Shown here piece after piece: positions 43,659 through 52,266 of a DNA stretch of 64,000 nucleotides. Location: assembly GCF_947498635.1 (NCBI RefSeq), contig NZ_CANMKV010000009.1, positions 62,001 through 126,000 of the forward strand, read 5' to 3'. Each line of letters opens with the position of its first letter. Position 1 is the first letter of the stretch. Position numbers and translations under genes: made by a program. This stretch comes from an uncultured Microbulbifer sp. Its GTDB lineage: Bacteria > Pseudomonadota > Gammaproteobacteria > Pseudomonadales > Cellvibrionaceae. The notes beneath the pieces were generated by a model. It was not told the DNA's origin, did no database searches, and was given only the letters and a program-made list of their open reading frames with translations.

Positions 43659-45086
43659 TTGTTCTTCGTTGATCCCCATCAACACTTTTTCCGCCCGCTG
43701 ACCGGTAAGTACCGCGAGCAGGTGGTGGAGTGTCTGCGTCTTTTGTATGAGCGTCTGTACACCGCCAAGGCTGACTACGGTGAGTCTTTGCTGCGCGAAC
43801 AGATTCTTGAAATTTTTGCCGAGGCCCTGACCCGAGCACCGCAGCTCGATAGCGAGGAGGGTGTACAAGACCCGGAAGGGCGCTTTCGCAACCTGCGCGA
43901 TCAAGCCGTTTGGGTATTAAACAGCCTGGTGGAATTCGGCTGGCTGGAAAAGCAGGTGGACAGCGCCACGCTCACGGCCACTTTCCCTTTCAGCCGTCGC
44001 GGCCGTTTGTTCACCCAGCCTCTGGTGGAAGTGAACGGCACCCGTGTGCGCACCCGCCACCGCAATACGCGCAACACCTTGAATGCCCTCGAAGCTTTTG
44101 CCAGCCGTGGAGAAGTCCACGATTTGATCGATGCCTGGGAATACTCCGAGCGTATCGTGGCAGATTTCACCGATATGATCGCCGAGCTGGAAGAGCGCAA
44201 GCGGGAAATGGTGCGCGAGGTGGAAGCCCAGCTGTTAGTGCAACAGGCTACCGACCAGTTCTTCTCCTTTATGGAGAGCCGCTTTCAGCCAGACTTGGCC
44301 ATCCGCCTCTCGGCAGACAGCGTGGAAAAACACCGGGACTCCATCAACCGGGTGATTGAGCGTATTCGCCACAAAGAGGATGTGCAGAAAGCGGCGTGGG
44401 AGAAGCGCCTGCGCCAACTGCTGCCGGAACTCGTGCAGCAGGGTTCTTCCCTATTGTGGCTGATGCTCGATACCATCGAGGACCGCATGCGCCGCGCCTG
44501 CGAGGTAAAGTTGCCCGCGTTGCGCCGCGCCTTGCAGGGCTTTACCAAGCGTGCCGATATTATTATCCGCCAGCTCAGTTACCTGCACAGCCAGGCCGAG
44601 GGCGAGTTTGCCGACCTGTGCCAGCGTCTCGGCGATAGCCAGCAAAAAACACAACTTCTCGAACGGCTGGGCGAGGAGTTGGGTGGTTTCCAGCTGCGTT
44701 TGTTTGACCCCAAGCAAACGCAGCTGTGGCAGCGCAACCGCCGCCAGCCGGTGAATACCCGGGTCGAGGAAGAGTCCCCTATCGGTGAGGAGAATCGCCG
44801 TGAGATCGAGTTGCAACAGTTGCTCGATCAGGCGTTTAACTTCAATAACAGTCACTTGCGGGAGTATTTGCAGGGTGCCCTCGGTAGCGGCCGCCAGATC
44901 AATAGCCGCAACCTGCCGCTGCGGGATGCGCGAGACCTGCTCGCTATGAGCCATGTGATCGAAGCGGCGGCGGTTAACCAGAGTGGTGCCGCAGACCTGC
45001 AGGTGACCTTTACCGGTGAAATCGCCAGCAACGATTATTTCACCGAGTTTGACGAATATATTCTGGAGCTGAAAAGCAGTGATTGA
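43659..45086 (+). CDS. jetA: Condensin subunit of Wadjet/Mks type (JetA/MksF, MukF-like kleisin)
   Basis: A 475-residue, highly helical protein with the winged-helix start of the JetA/MksF family: FFVDPHQHFFRPLTGKYREQ, then VVECLRLLYERLYTAKADYG, a middle SRRGRLFTQPLVEVNG, long helical bundles (180-340), and a C-terminal SNDYFTEFDEYILELKS. It would be the kleisin bridging the SMC-like ATPase heads. The start is TTG 43659, because no ATG or GTG fits the family start; GCAGG lies about 13 nt upstream. It overlaps the next gene by 8 nt. Next to JetB- and JetC-like genes, it forms a complete SMC-kleisin-KITE set. Confidence 0.8.
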   Translation: MFFVDPHQHFFRPLTGKYREQVVECLRLLYERLYTAKADYGESLLREQILEIFAEALTRAPQLDSEEGVQDPEGRFRNLRDQAVWVLNSLVEFGWLEKQVDSATLTATFPFSRRGRLFTQPLVEVNGTRVRTRHRNTRNTLNALEAFASRGEVHDLIDAWEYSERIVADFTDMIAELEERKREMVREVEAQLLVQQATDQFFSFMESRFQPDLAIRLSADSVEKHRDSINRVIERIRHKEDVQKAAWEKRLRQLLPELVQQGSSLLWLMLDTIEDRMRRACEVKLPALRRALQGFTKRADIIIRQLSYLHSQAEGEFADLCQRLGDSQQKTQLLERLGEELGGFQLRLFDPKQTQLWQRNRRQPVNTRVEEESPIGEENRREIELQQLLDQAFNFNNSHLREYLQGALGSGRQINSRNLPLRDARDLLAMSHVIEAAAVNQSGAADLQVTFTGEIASNDYFTEFDEYILELKSSD

Positions 45087-45849
45087 AGAGGCTTTGGATG
45101 AGGCGCTGGCGCAGTGCCGCCTGAACCGCAGTGAGTTTTCCGAACTGCTAGTACGCCTATTGGATTACGGCGTGATCTGCCGGGATGAAAGCATGATTGA
45201 GACCGCGCTTTACGATCGCTTTCAGCGCTGTGAGCCGTTGGTACGCGAGTGGCTGGCGCCCTTGGGGTTGCGCTTACAGCACGATAGCCGTTTCCAGTTT
45301 ATCCGCGTGTATCCGCCCGGTGCCGAAGTACCCGGCCTGCCGGATCAGGAGGAACCCCATCACGGCGGATTCCGTGCGCGGCTCGGTCAGCAGGAAGTAG
45401 CCGCGATTCTCGCCCTGCGGGTTGAGTACGACAAAGCACTGCGGGAAGGGCAGGTGGATGAAAACGGGTGCGCGGCACTCTCCCTGGAAGCCCTGGAGCT
45501 GGGGATGCGTAACCTGCTGAAAATGTCTCTGCCAGATAAGCATGCGGAGCGCAAAAACCTGCTGAAAAAATTGCGTCAGTTGCGCCTAGTGCAGTTTAGC
45601 AGTGAAGAAGTGGAAACCAGCGCGGAAGTTTGGTTGCGAGTGCGTCCGACGATTGCCCACTTTGTCAGCGAATCGGTATTACGCCAGTTGGTGGACGGTG
45701 AAACGGTATCCTTGGGCGAGAGTGATGTCGCCGACGCCGGGGTGTCTGATATACCTGAAGAGGTTGAAGTGAAAGACCCGCAGGCCTCCGAGCGGATAAC
45801 ACCGAACAGCGAAGACCACAGCCTGTTTGAGAGCGAAGCTTCCTCTTAA
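45079..45849 (+). CDS. jetB: Condensin subunit of Wadjet/Mks type (JetB/MksE, KITE protein)
   Basis: A 256-residue protein with winged-helix features: FSELLVRLLDYGVICRDESM, RLQHDSRFQFIRVYPPGAEV, QEVAAILALRVEYDKAL and LKKLRQLRLVQFSSEEV. This fits the DUF4194/MksE type that binds the kleisin in MukBEF-like complexes. A GTG start (45079) overlaps the jetA end, so translation is coupled. The last 50 residues (VADAGVSDIPEEVEVKDPQ...) are acidic and probably disordered. It is followed by a 158-bp gap with a hairpin before the ATPase gene. Confidence 0.75.
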   Translation: MIEEALDEALAQCRLNRSEFSELLVRLLDYGVICRDESMIETALYDRFQRCEPLVREWLAPLGLRLQHDSRFQFIRVYPPGAEVPGLPDQEEPHHGGFRARLGQQEVAAILALRVEYDKALREGQVDENGCAALSLEALELGMRNLLKMSLPDKHAERKNLLKKLRQLRLVQFSSEEVETSAEVWLRVRPTIAHFVSESVLRQLVDGETVSLGESDVADAGVSDIPEEVEVKDPQASERITPNSEDHSLFESEASS

Positions 45850-45859
45850 AAAAGAAAAA

Positions 45860-45903
45860 ATTCCTGGCCACTAGCCACTAGCCACAAGTTAGTAGCCAGG
45901 AAT
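45860..45903 (+). promoter_or_regulatory. Stem-loop between jetB and jetC
   Basis: ATTCCTGGCCACTA (45860-45873) pairs with TAGTAGCCAGGAAT (45890-45903), with one G-U pair. The loop contains a tandem CCACTAG repeat. It lies 10 bp after the jetB stop and is preceded by an A-rich tract but not followed by a U-run. It may limit ATPase expression relative to the other subunits or protect the upstream mRNA. Confidence 0.5.
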
Positions 45904-46007
45904 CATCAAAAAATATTCGACCACCTGAGTTGCGCGAACGGCATCCAGGAGCCTTGGAGAGGGTTGTCGGGTTCCTGCCTGCGAAAAGACGGTGCTTTTA
46001 AAAGATT

Positions 46008-49000
46008 ATGTTCCTGAAAAAACTGATCCTGATTAACTGGGGCAATATTCCGCAGTTGGAGTATGACTTTGGCCCTATCAACCTGTTTTCCGGTGGCAAC
46101 GGTTCCGGCAAAACCACAGCGGCCGATGCCATCCAGACCTTGATGACTGCCGCCCATGATACCCTGTTTACCTTTAACCCCGGGCAGGATGAAACCACCC
46201 AGCGCGGGCGTGGCGGCAAGCAGGTGCGCACCCTGGCTTCCTATGTACTCGGCTGTGATGACGGCAGCTACGCCCGTCTGGAACCCACCGATTGTTATAT
46301 TGCCGGTATTTTCCATCCCACCAGCGGTGAAGACGGCGCAGAGCCCTTTACCGCCGTGATGGGTATTCGCGCGCACCTGGACAGTAGCAGCAAACCCGCC
46401 CAGGCGCGGCAGAGTGACTTGCGCTTTTTTGTCTTCCCTGGCGAACAATTGGTGCTGGGGGATTTTGTCCGGGATTACACCGATGGCAAACACCTGTTGC
46501 CACTGGATAAATTCAATCAGGTGCTGGGCAAGCAGTTCGAAAAAATCGAACAATACGACAAGAAAAAGGCCTACCTTCGCCGACTCTACGGTGCCTTGCG
46601 TGGGCGCCGCGACGCGGTCTCTGATCGCGAGGCCATGCACGCCGCGCGCACCTTTGCCAATTTTATGGCCTACAAACCGGTCAAAAGCATCAACGATTTT
46701 GTCGCCCAGGAGGTGCTGGAAAAGCGCGATTTAGGCGATGCTATCCGCTCGGTTTCCGAGCTGATGAAAACCATTCACAGCATGGAGCAGGAAGCCCGTC
46801 AGATTGTAGAGCGGGTCAGTTCTCTGGAGGCCATTGCCCAGTCGGTGGAACTCTACCGGGAGCAGTGGCTACAGCTGCGTGTACAGGAATATTTGTGTGC
46901 ACGCCAACGCCAGCGGCGGGTCCAGAAAAGCTATCTGAGCGGCAAAAACGACCAGCAGAGATTGCGCAGCGACCTGGAAAATAATGAACGGGAAGTGCGT
47001 ATCGCTTCCGAGCGGGTGGAGCAGCTTAATGGCCAACTGGTAGAGCTGCAGGCCCAGCGTCTGGGGATTGATGCGCTGCGCAACAAAGACGAGTTGGAGC
47101 AGCGCATCAACAGCGCCCTGAGCCTTCTCTCCCAGCAGCACCCCCCCCTCTCAGCCGAAGAGGCGCGCTGGCACGAGAACCGTGAGGCCGCCGAAGAGTT
47201 GTTAAATCTGCTCAATTCGACTTCTGCCGAATTGGAAATCTCCGCTTTCTCCGACAAGGCCCTGGTTCAGGCGATCAAGCAGGTGGCCCGGGAAGAAGAC
47301 CTGCCGGATCTGCACAAACTACTGGGTAAAGACTGGATCGACCTGGCTGCACTGGAGCCCCTGCGCGAGCGGGCTTCCAGCAGTGAAGTCCTGCAGAACC
47401 GACTCTGCGATCTACTGGAGAGCGGTGGCAAGGGTGCCGCCAGCGATGCGCCTTCCCCCAAAGAGCAAATCGCCCACCAAGCTTCCCGCTGGGAGCAAAA
47501 AGTACAACAACTGCAGAAACAGTTGCGGACCCAGGAAAGTCGCATTCAGCATTTGCAGGCTAACCGTGTTCGCTACCCCCAGGCGGTGGAAATGGCATTG
47601 ACGGCCATTCGCGAGCAGTGTCCTGAGGCGGAGCCGCGCGTCCTTTGTGATTACGTGGAAGTTCTGGATGAACGCTGGCAGATGGCGATAGAGGGCTACC
47701 TGGGCGGCGCGCGTTTCTCCATTATTGTCGAGCCGGAATATGAGGCGCGGGCGATTCGTATCGTGCGCAGCCTGCCGGGGCGCAATAATCGCGCCCGCGT
47801 TATCCAGGGGGATAAAGCCCGCAAGGATGCCGAGCGTCTCGATACCCCGGCCAATTCCATTATCGAATTGATGGAATTCACCCATAAAACCGCCGAACAC
47901 TATTTGCGCGCTTCCTACGGCGCGGTGATTCAAGTAGAGGATGAGCACGAGCTGCGCGGTACCCGACGCGGTCTTACCGCCGACGGAATGGCCAGTGGCA
48001 ACTACAGCATGTGGCGTTGTGATATGGACGATGCCGAGCTGGTATTCGGTCAGGGCGCCCGCGCCCGCGCCCTGGCAGCGCTTCAGCGGGCCATGGAGCA
48101 ACTGCTTGAGGAGGCCGCGCTGGTTAACGAGCGCCATCAACTCTACCGCCGCGTGACCAATGCGGTGCGGGGATTGGTGAATCTCAAGCTGCTCTCAATT
48201 GTAGACTCCGCGCTATCGGCCCAGCGGGAGTGGCGCAGCGCCGAGCGTGCGCTGGAAAACCTGGACCTGAAGGATTTCGAGCAGTTCGAACAGCAAGTAG
48301 ATGAGCTCAAGGCCCAGCTAAAAACCCAGCAGAAGCAGCTATCGGATCTACAGCGGAAAACCGGTTCACTGGAAACGAAATTAAAGGGTAATGAAAAACT
48401 CTTATACGCCCTGTCCAGCGAGCTGGAATCCCTGGATGATGCCGCCAGTGAAAGTGAGGAGATGGTCAGGCGCATTACCGCCATCGACCCGGCTTTTGAT
48501 GCTGAGCAAGTCTTAATCACGGCTGATGAACAGGTGGAGCGCGCGGCAGACAATTTTGATTTCTCTGCCGATATCGAAAGTTGGCAAGGGTTGTTGGAAA
48601 AATACAGTCGCCAGCTGGATCGCGCGGTGATGGAGTACAACGCCACCTGTGCCAGCGTCGATACCCTGGTGTTTGAGCCCGATCTCACGGGTGGTCACAA
48701 AGATGCCCTGTTCAAGTTGGTTCGCGGGCTCGGTGATCAGGTGGAGACCCTGCGTAACCGCCTGAAGAATAACCTGTTGGTAGAGCGTCACGATCAACTG
48801 CTGGGATTGAAAAAATCCTTTAACACCACTTTTGTAACGCACTTGTGCCACGCTATTTACCAGTCCATTAACGATGGTAAACGCGTGTTGGATGACCTCA
48901 ACAAAGAGTTGGAACATCATCGTTTTGGCGCCGACCGCGAGCGTTTCCGCTTTGATTACCAGTGGGTAGCGGAATTTAAGGAATACTGGAATTTCTTTAA

Positions 49001-49649
49001 GGCGGTGATCGAACTGCCGAATCTGGGTGAAGAGCAGAGTCTGTTCGATACGGACCTGGCCCCTAAGCACCGCAAGGTGCGCGATCGCCTGCTCAATATG
49101 TTGTTGAGTGAGGATGAACAGGTGGCGCGGCGCGAGCTGGATCGCATCAGTGATTACCGCAACTACCGCAGTTACGAGATCTATAAAGAACCGGAAGGCA
49201 AGGAGCCTATCGCCCTCAGCCAGTATGGCACTGGCTCCGGTGGCCAGTTGGAAACCCCGGCCTATATTATTCGCTCTGCCGCAGTCACTTCGGCCTTTCG
49301 CTTTGGCGAAAGCGGCAGCCATTTGCAGATGGTGCTGGTGGATGAGGCCTTCTCCAAAATGGATGAGTCCCGCTCCAAGGAGGTGATTCGCTACCTTACG
49401 GAAACCCTGGGATTACAGCTGCTGTTCATTATGCCCAGTAGCAAGTCTGGGCCCTTTATGGACCTGATCTCAAACCAGTTTGTGTTCAGCAAGTGCCCGA
49501 GCGCCAAGCCTATCGGCCAACTGAATACCAGGGTGTATGTGGATCGCAAGGTGTGCAACCAAGAGCGCATCGCCGAACTCTGGGCCAATCACCGCCGTAC
49601 CATTCGCCAACAGGCGTCGTTGGACTTTATGGATTTGGTCGAGAGCTAG
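46008..49649 (+). CDS. jetC: SMC/MukB-like condensin ATPase (JetC/MksB)
   Basis: A 1213-residue protein with split ABC-ATPase heads and long coiled coils. Walker A is LFSGGNGSGKTTAADAI (residues about 27-43). Coiled coils span about 250-560 and 740-960, with a globular hinge-like region around 560-680 (GYLGGARFSIIVEPEYEARA). The ABC signature is YGTGSGGQLETP (about 1072-1083), and Walker B is MVLVDEAFSKMDES (about 1108). It would extrude DNA loops, and in Wadjet it senses small circular DNA. No JetD/MksG nuclease gene follows, so the operon may act in chromosome organisation rather than plasmid cleavage. Start ATG 46008. Confidence 0.85.
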   Translation: MFLKKLILINWGNIPQLEYDFGPINLFSGGNGSGKTTAADAIQTLMTAAHDTLFTFNPGQDETTQRGRGGKQVRTLASYVLGCDDGSYARLEPTDCYIAGIFHPTSGEDGAEPFTAVMGIRAHLDSSSKPAQARQSDLRFFVFPGEQLVLGDFVRDYTDGKHLLPLDKFNQVLGKQFEKIEQYDKKKAYLRRLYGALRGRRDAVSDREAMHAARTFANFMAYKPVKSINDFVAQEVLEKRDLGDAIRSVSELMKTIHSMEQEARQIVERVSSLEAIAQSVELYREQWLQLRVQEYLCARQRQRRVQKSYLSGKNDQQRLRSDLENNEREVRIASERVEQLNGQLVELQAQRLGIDALRNKDELEQRINSALSLLSQQHPPLSAEEARWHENREAAEELLNLLNSTSAELEISAFSDKALVQAIKQVAREEDLPDLHKLLGKDWIDLAALEPLRERASSSEVLQNRLCDLLESGGKGAASDAPSPKEQIAHQASRWEQKVQQLQKQLRTQESRIQHLQANRVRYPQAVEMALTAIREQCPEAEPRVLCDYVEVLDERWQMAIEGYLGGARFSIIVEPEYEARAIRIVRSLPGRNNRARVIQGDKARKDAERLDTPANSIIELMEFTHKTAEHYLRASYGAVIQVEDEHELRGTRRGLTADGMASGNYSMWRCDMDDAELVFGQGARARALAALQRAMEQLLEEAALVNERHQLYRRVTNAVRGLVNLKLLSIVDSALSAQREWRSAERALENLDLKDFEQFEQQVDELKAQLKTQQKQLSDLQRKTGSLETKLKGNEKLLYALSSELESLDDAASESEEMVRRITAIDPAFDAEQVLITADEQVERAADNFDFSADIESWQGLLEKYSRQLDRAVMEYNATCASVDTLVFEPDLTGGHKDALFKLVRGLGDQVETLRNRLKNNLLVERHDQLLGLKKSFNTTFVTHLCHAIYQSINDGKRVLDDLNKELEHHRFGADRERFRFDYQWVAEFKEYWNFFKAVIELPNLGEEQSLFDTDLAPKHRKVRDRLLNMLLSEDEQVARRELDRISDYRNYRSYEIYKEPEGKEPIALSQYGTGSGGQLETPAYIIRSAAVTSAFRFGESGSHLQMVLVDEAFSKMDESRSKEVIRYLTETLGLQLLFIMPSSKSGPFMDLISNQFVFSKCPSAKPIGQLNTRVYVDRKVCNQERIAELWANHRRTIRQQASLDFMDLVES

Positions 49650-49808
49650 AGCGCTCGGCGGCTCGGCGTCTTTATTGGATTCTAGGGTGGAGGGGTGGTT
49701 GACCCTTCGCCTTTGAACTTGTTTTTTATGCGCAATCTCTCGGAAGACACACAAAAATTGCTGTAAAAATGCCCTTTAAAATAACAAGGGAAGTTTCTGG
49801 AGATTCCT

Positions 49809-50261
49809 ATGCGTCAGTTTTCCATTTTGGTCATTTTTGTTTTGGCCTTTGGCGGCGCCGCTGTTTTATACGAGAAGGAAAGTCGTAAAGTAAAAGGCGT
49901 GCTGACCCAAATTACCGAATTGCAGGCACAGATGGGCGACCTGCAGGCGGAGGTCAATCGGTTGAACAGTGAGCTTGAGTCCGTGAAGCTTGCCGAGCGT
50001 CGCCGGCCCAACCTGGGTGCGATTGCCAAGCGTATTCGCCGTGAGGCCGCTGCACCTATGCCACCCAAGCCCGTGGTGGAAGCGCGTTTTGAGAAAAAGC
50101 GCGGGGCCTTGATTGCTTCCGATGTCACTACAGCCCGACCCGCAATTCAATCCGGTGGGAATAAGGGTTCGGAAGAGAGTGATTGGGCGCGCCCAACGAT
50201 CGATGCGGACGCCTACCAGAGGGAGTCCTCGGAGGAGGAAGTGCTGGACCCCTATCAGTAA
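49809..50261 (+). CDS. Membrane-anchored coiled-coil protein of unknown function
   Basis: A 150-residue protein with one N-terminal membrane segment (FSILVIFVLAFGGAAVLY, residues 4-21), then a coiled coil (LTQITELQAQMGDLQAEVNR, LNSELESVKLAE, about 32-63), a basic stretch (RRPNLGAIAKRIRREAA) and a low-complexity acidic tail. It may be inner-membrane anchored with the rest in the periplasm or cytoplasm. It follows the condensin operon by 160 bp and has its own GGAGATTCCT ribosome binding site. It does not resemble JetD. No family is recognised. Confidence 0.6.
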   Translation: MRQFSILVIFVLAFGGAAVLYEKESRKVKGVLTQITELQAQMGDLQAEVNRLNSELESVKLAERRRPNLGAIAKRIRREAAAPMPPKPVVEARFEKKRGALIASDVTTARPAIQSGGNKGSEESDWARPTIDADAYQRESSEEEVLDPYQ

Positions 50262-50401
50262 TTTGCACCCTGCTATTGATTCCAGATCGAAACCCCGCAA
50301 AATACCGGTCTCTTGGCGCATCCCGCGCCGGGTATTTCGCGGGTTTGCTGTGTGCAGCGAACACCGTCCACAGCCACTGATTTTGAGGGGCGATCCGGCC
50401 A

Positions 50402-50875
50402 ATGTCTTTAAATCCATTTTATTCATCGCTCAATAGCCAGCTCGAGGGCCTTTTGTCGACTGAGAGTGACTGGCTGGCCAATACTGCCAACGCCAGCGCC
50501 CTGCTGTTTATGGAGTTGGAAGATATTAACTGGGCGGGATTCTATTTCCTGCACGGCGATGAATTGCGCCTTGGGCCCTTCCAGGGCAAACCGGCGTGTA
50601 CCCGTATTCCTGTCGGTGCTGGTGTTTGCGGCACCGCAGTTTCCACTGGCGAATCGCAGCTGGTCGAGGATGTGCATGAATTCCCCGGCCATATTGCCTG
50701 TGATGCGGTTTCCGCTTCCGAGGTAGTGGTTCCCCTCTACAATGCCAGCGGAGAGTGTCTGGGTGTGTTGGATATCGATAGCCCAAGCGTCGCCCGCTTT
50801 ACCGAAGAGGACAAAGTGGGCTTGCAGGCCTTTGCCCAGGTATTGCTGAAGTCCTCTGAGCTGCCGCAAAGTTAA
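50402..50875 (+). CDS. msrC: Free methionine-(R)-sulfoxide reductase (GAF domain)
   Basis: A 157-residue GAF-domain enzyme: INWAGFYFLHGDELRLGPFQ, the cysteines in GKPACTRIPVGAGVCGTA and HIACDAVSASEVVVPL, and GVLDIDSPSVARFTEEDK. Three cysteines match those used by E. coli fRMsr (YebR/MsrC) to reduce free Met-R-sulfoxide. It acts in the cytoplasm against oxidative damage. Its TAA stop overlaps the next ATG (TAATG), so the two are coupled. Confidence 0.92.
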   Translation: MSLNPFYSSLNSQLEGLLSTESDWLANTANASALLFMELEDINWAGFYFLHGDELRLGPFQGKPACTRIPVGAGVCGTAVSTGESQLVEDVHEFPGHIACDAVSASEVVVPLYNASGECLGVLDIDSPSVARFTEEDKVGLQAFAQVLLKSSELPQS

Positions 50876-51621
50876 TGGCGCTGCTTTGGCAGAGGCAGGT
50901 CGGTGACACCTGTTATCAGGTCCGCAATCATGGCGCCAGTGTGCGCCTGTACAGCAATGGGGTTTTCCACTCCCAATGGAATCCCCGCGACCCTCTAAAA
51001 GGCTCACTGTGGGAGCTGCTTCTGCTGCCGGCCTTTTTCCTTCCCGAAAACCGCCTGAACTCCGTGTTGGTGCTCGGTGTGGGAGGGGGGGCTTTGATCC
51101 GCCTGCTACAGACATTCACTTCTGTCAAACGTATCGTCGGCGTGGACCTGGACCCGGTACATCTCGATGTTGCGCGTCGTTTCTTTGCTGTGCGCAATAC
51201 TGAGCTGGTGTGTGCCGATGCCAGAGAGTATGTGGCCGAGCAGCTCAACGACCCGTCCAGAGGCACTTTCGACCTGATCATCGATGATTTGTTTGGGCAC
51301 GGTCAGGGAGTGGCGCAGCGAGCGATACCTGCGGATAAAGCATGGTGTTCTTCATTGATGCGCCTATTGCATCGGGATGGGATATTGGTGAGCAACTTTG
51401 GCGACCGCCAGGAATTGCAGAGTAGCGCCTGGCGCCACAAGGCGATGCGCGGTCGACTGCGTGGCGCCTGGATGGCGCATATGCCCCAATATGAGAATCA
51501 TATTCTGGCGGTGAGCAGAAAGCCGTTATCCATGGCGGATTTAAGTGCTCGGGCCCCGGCAAAAATTAATCCGCGCAGCCCTACTTGTCGCCTTTATTCA
51601 CATATAAAACTTTTGCGTTGA
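50875..51621 (+). CDS. Spermidine synthase-like methyltransferase-fold protein
   Basis: A 248-residue protein with the SpeE-type Rossmann core: SVLVLGVGGGALIRLLQ, RIVGVDLDPVHLDVARRFF, LVCADAREYVAEQ and FDLIIDDLFGHGQGVAQ. It lacks the long N-terminal beta-domain and the putrescine-site motif of true spermidine synthases, so it is probably a distant homologue with a different substrate. It overlaps msrC by 1 nt. The C-terminal basic tail (PRSPTCRLYSHIKLLR) is family-specific. Confidence 0.75.
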   Translation: MALLWQRQVGDTCYQVRNHGASVRLYSNGVFHSQWNPRDPLKGSLWELLLLPAFFLPENRLNSVLVLGVGGGALIRLLQTFTSVKRIVGVDLDPVHLDVARRFFAVRNTELVCADAREYVAEQLNDPSRGTFDLIIDDLFGHGQGVAQRAIPADKAWCSSLMRLLHRDGILVSNFGDRQELQSSAWRHKAMRGRLRGAWMAHMPQYENHILAVSRKPLSMADLSARAPAKINPRSPTCRLYSHIKLLR

Positions 51622-51764
51622 AATTTGCGCGCTAAAGAGGGTTCCACGCAAGGAAAGGTAGTGGTATTTGTGCCACTGTCGTCGCATTGATGATATTGAG
51701 TGGCGCCCTTTGTCACAAGCTGCCTATACTGGAACAAGTGACTTACTTTTTCTGGGGCCGGTTG

Positions 51765-52220
51765 ATGCGGTACAAAACTGTTGAGGAAGTGATTCAGGAA
51801 GGAAGGGACTTTCACGCCAAATTGTCACTGCAGTATGAGGAATACGAGCAGCTTGCCACCAACAAGCGGGTCGAGCTGCTGCTGGATCAGCTTCGACGAC
51901 GGGAAGACTCCATGAAGCACTCGCTGGAGAATTTTCACGCCGATCTGCCTCCAGGCGCCTTACATACTTGGGTGCAATTTGCCCCGGAGGGGCGGGAGAA
52001 GGAGTTCCTGCAACGCCTGCGCAGCATTGATATCGATAATCTGGACGATATTGCCAAACTGGCTATGGATATTGAGATCTACCTGGCCGATCAATATCGG
52101 GACCTGGCCCAGGGCGCGGAGACTCCCTCAGCCCGCGAAGCTTTTGAGCGCTTGCGGCAACTGGAGGAACTTGAGGAGCACACCCTCTCTATGAACCTGT
52201 TTAATTTACGCGATTATTAG
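51765..52220 (+). CDS. Hypothetical helical (ferritin-like) protein
   Basis: A 151-residue, almost entirely helical, acidic protein: VEEVIQEGRDFHAKLSLQYE, LLLDQLRRREDSMKHSLENF, LAMDIEIYLADQYRDLAQG and LEELEEHTLSMNLFNLRD. Regular Glu/His positions (REDSMKH, EELEEH) resemble rubrerythrin-like four-helix proteins, but the full di-iron ligand set is not clear. Start is placed at ATG 51765 (MRYKTVEEVI); the 26 upstream in-frame codons look non-coding. Function unknown. Confidence 0.6.
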   Translation: MRYKTVEEVIQEGRDFHAKLSLQYEEYEQLATNKRVELLLDQLRRREDSMKHSLENFHADLPPGALHTWVQFAPEGREKEFLQRLRSIDIDNLDDIAKLAMDIEIYLADQYRDLAQGAETPSAREAFERLRQLEELEEHTLSMNLFNLRDY

Positions 52221-52266
52221 CCCAACCTTCAGGCGGCTGCTCAGCCTCTGCCCATTTACCTGCGCC

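Noticed and set aside
47412-49322. Several antisense frames of 180-270 codons opposite the condensin ATPase gene
   Set aside because: Shadows of the coiled-coil gene; His/Ala/Gln-rich without recognisable motifs.
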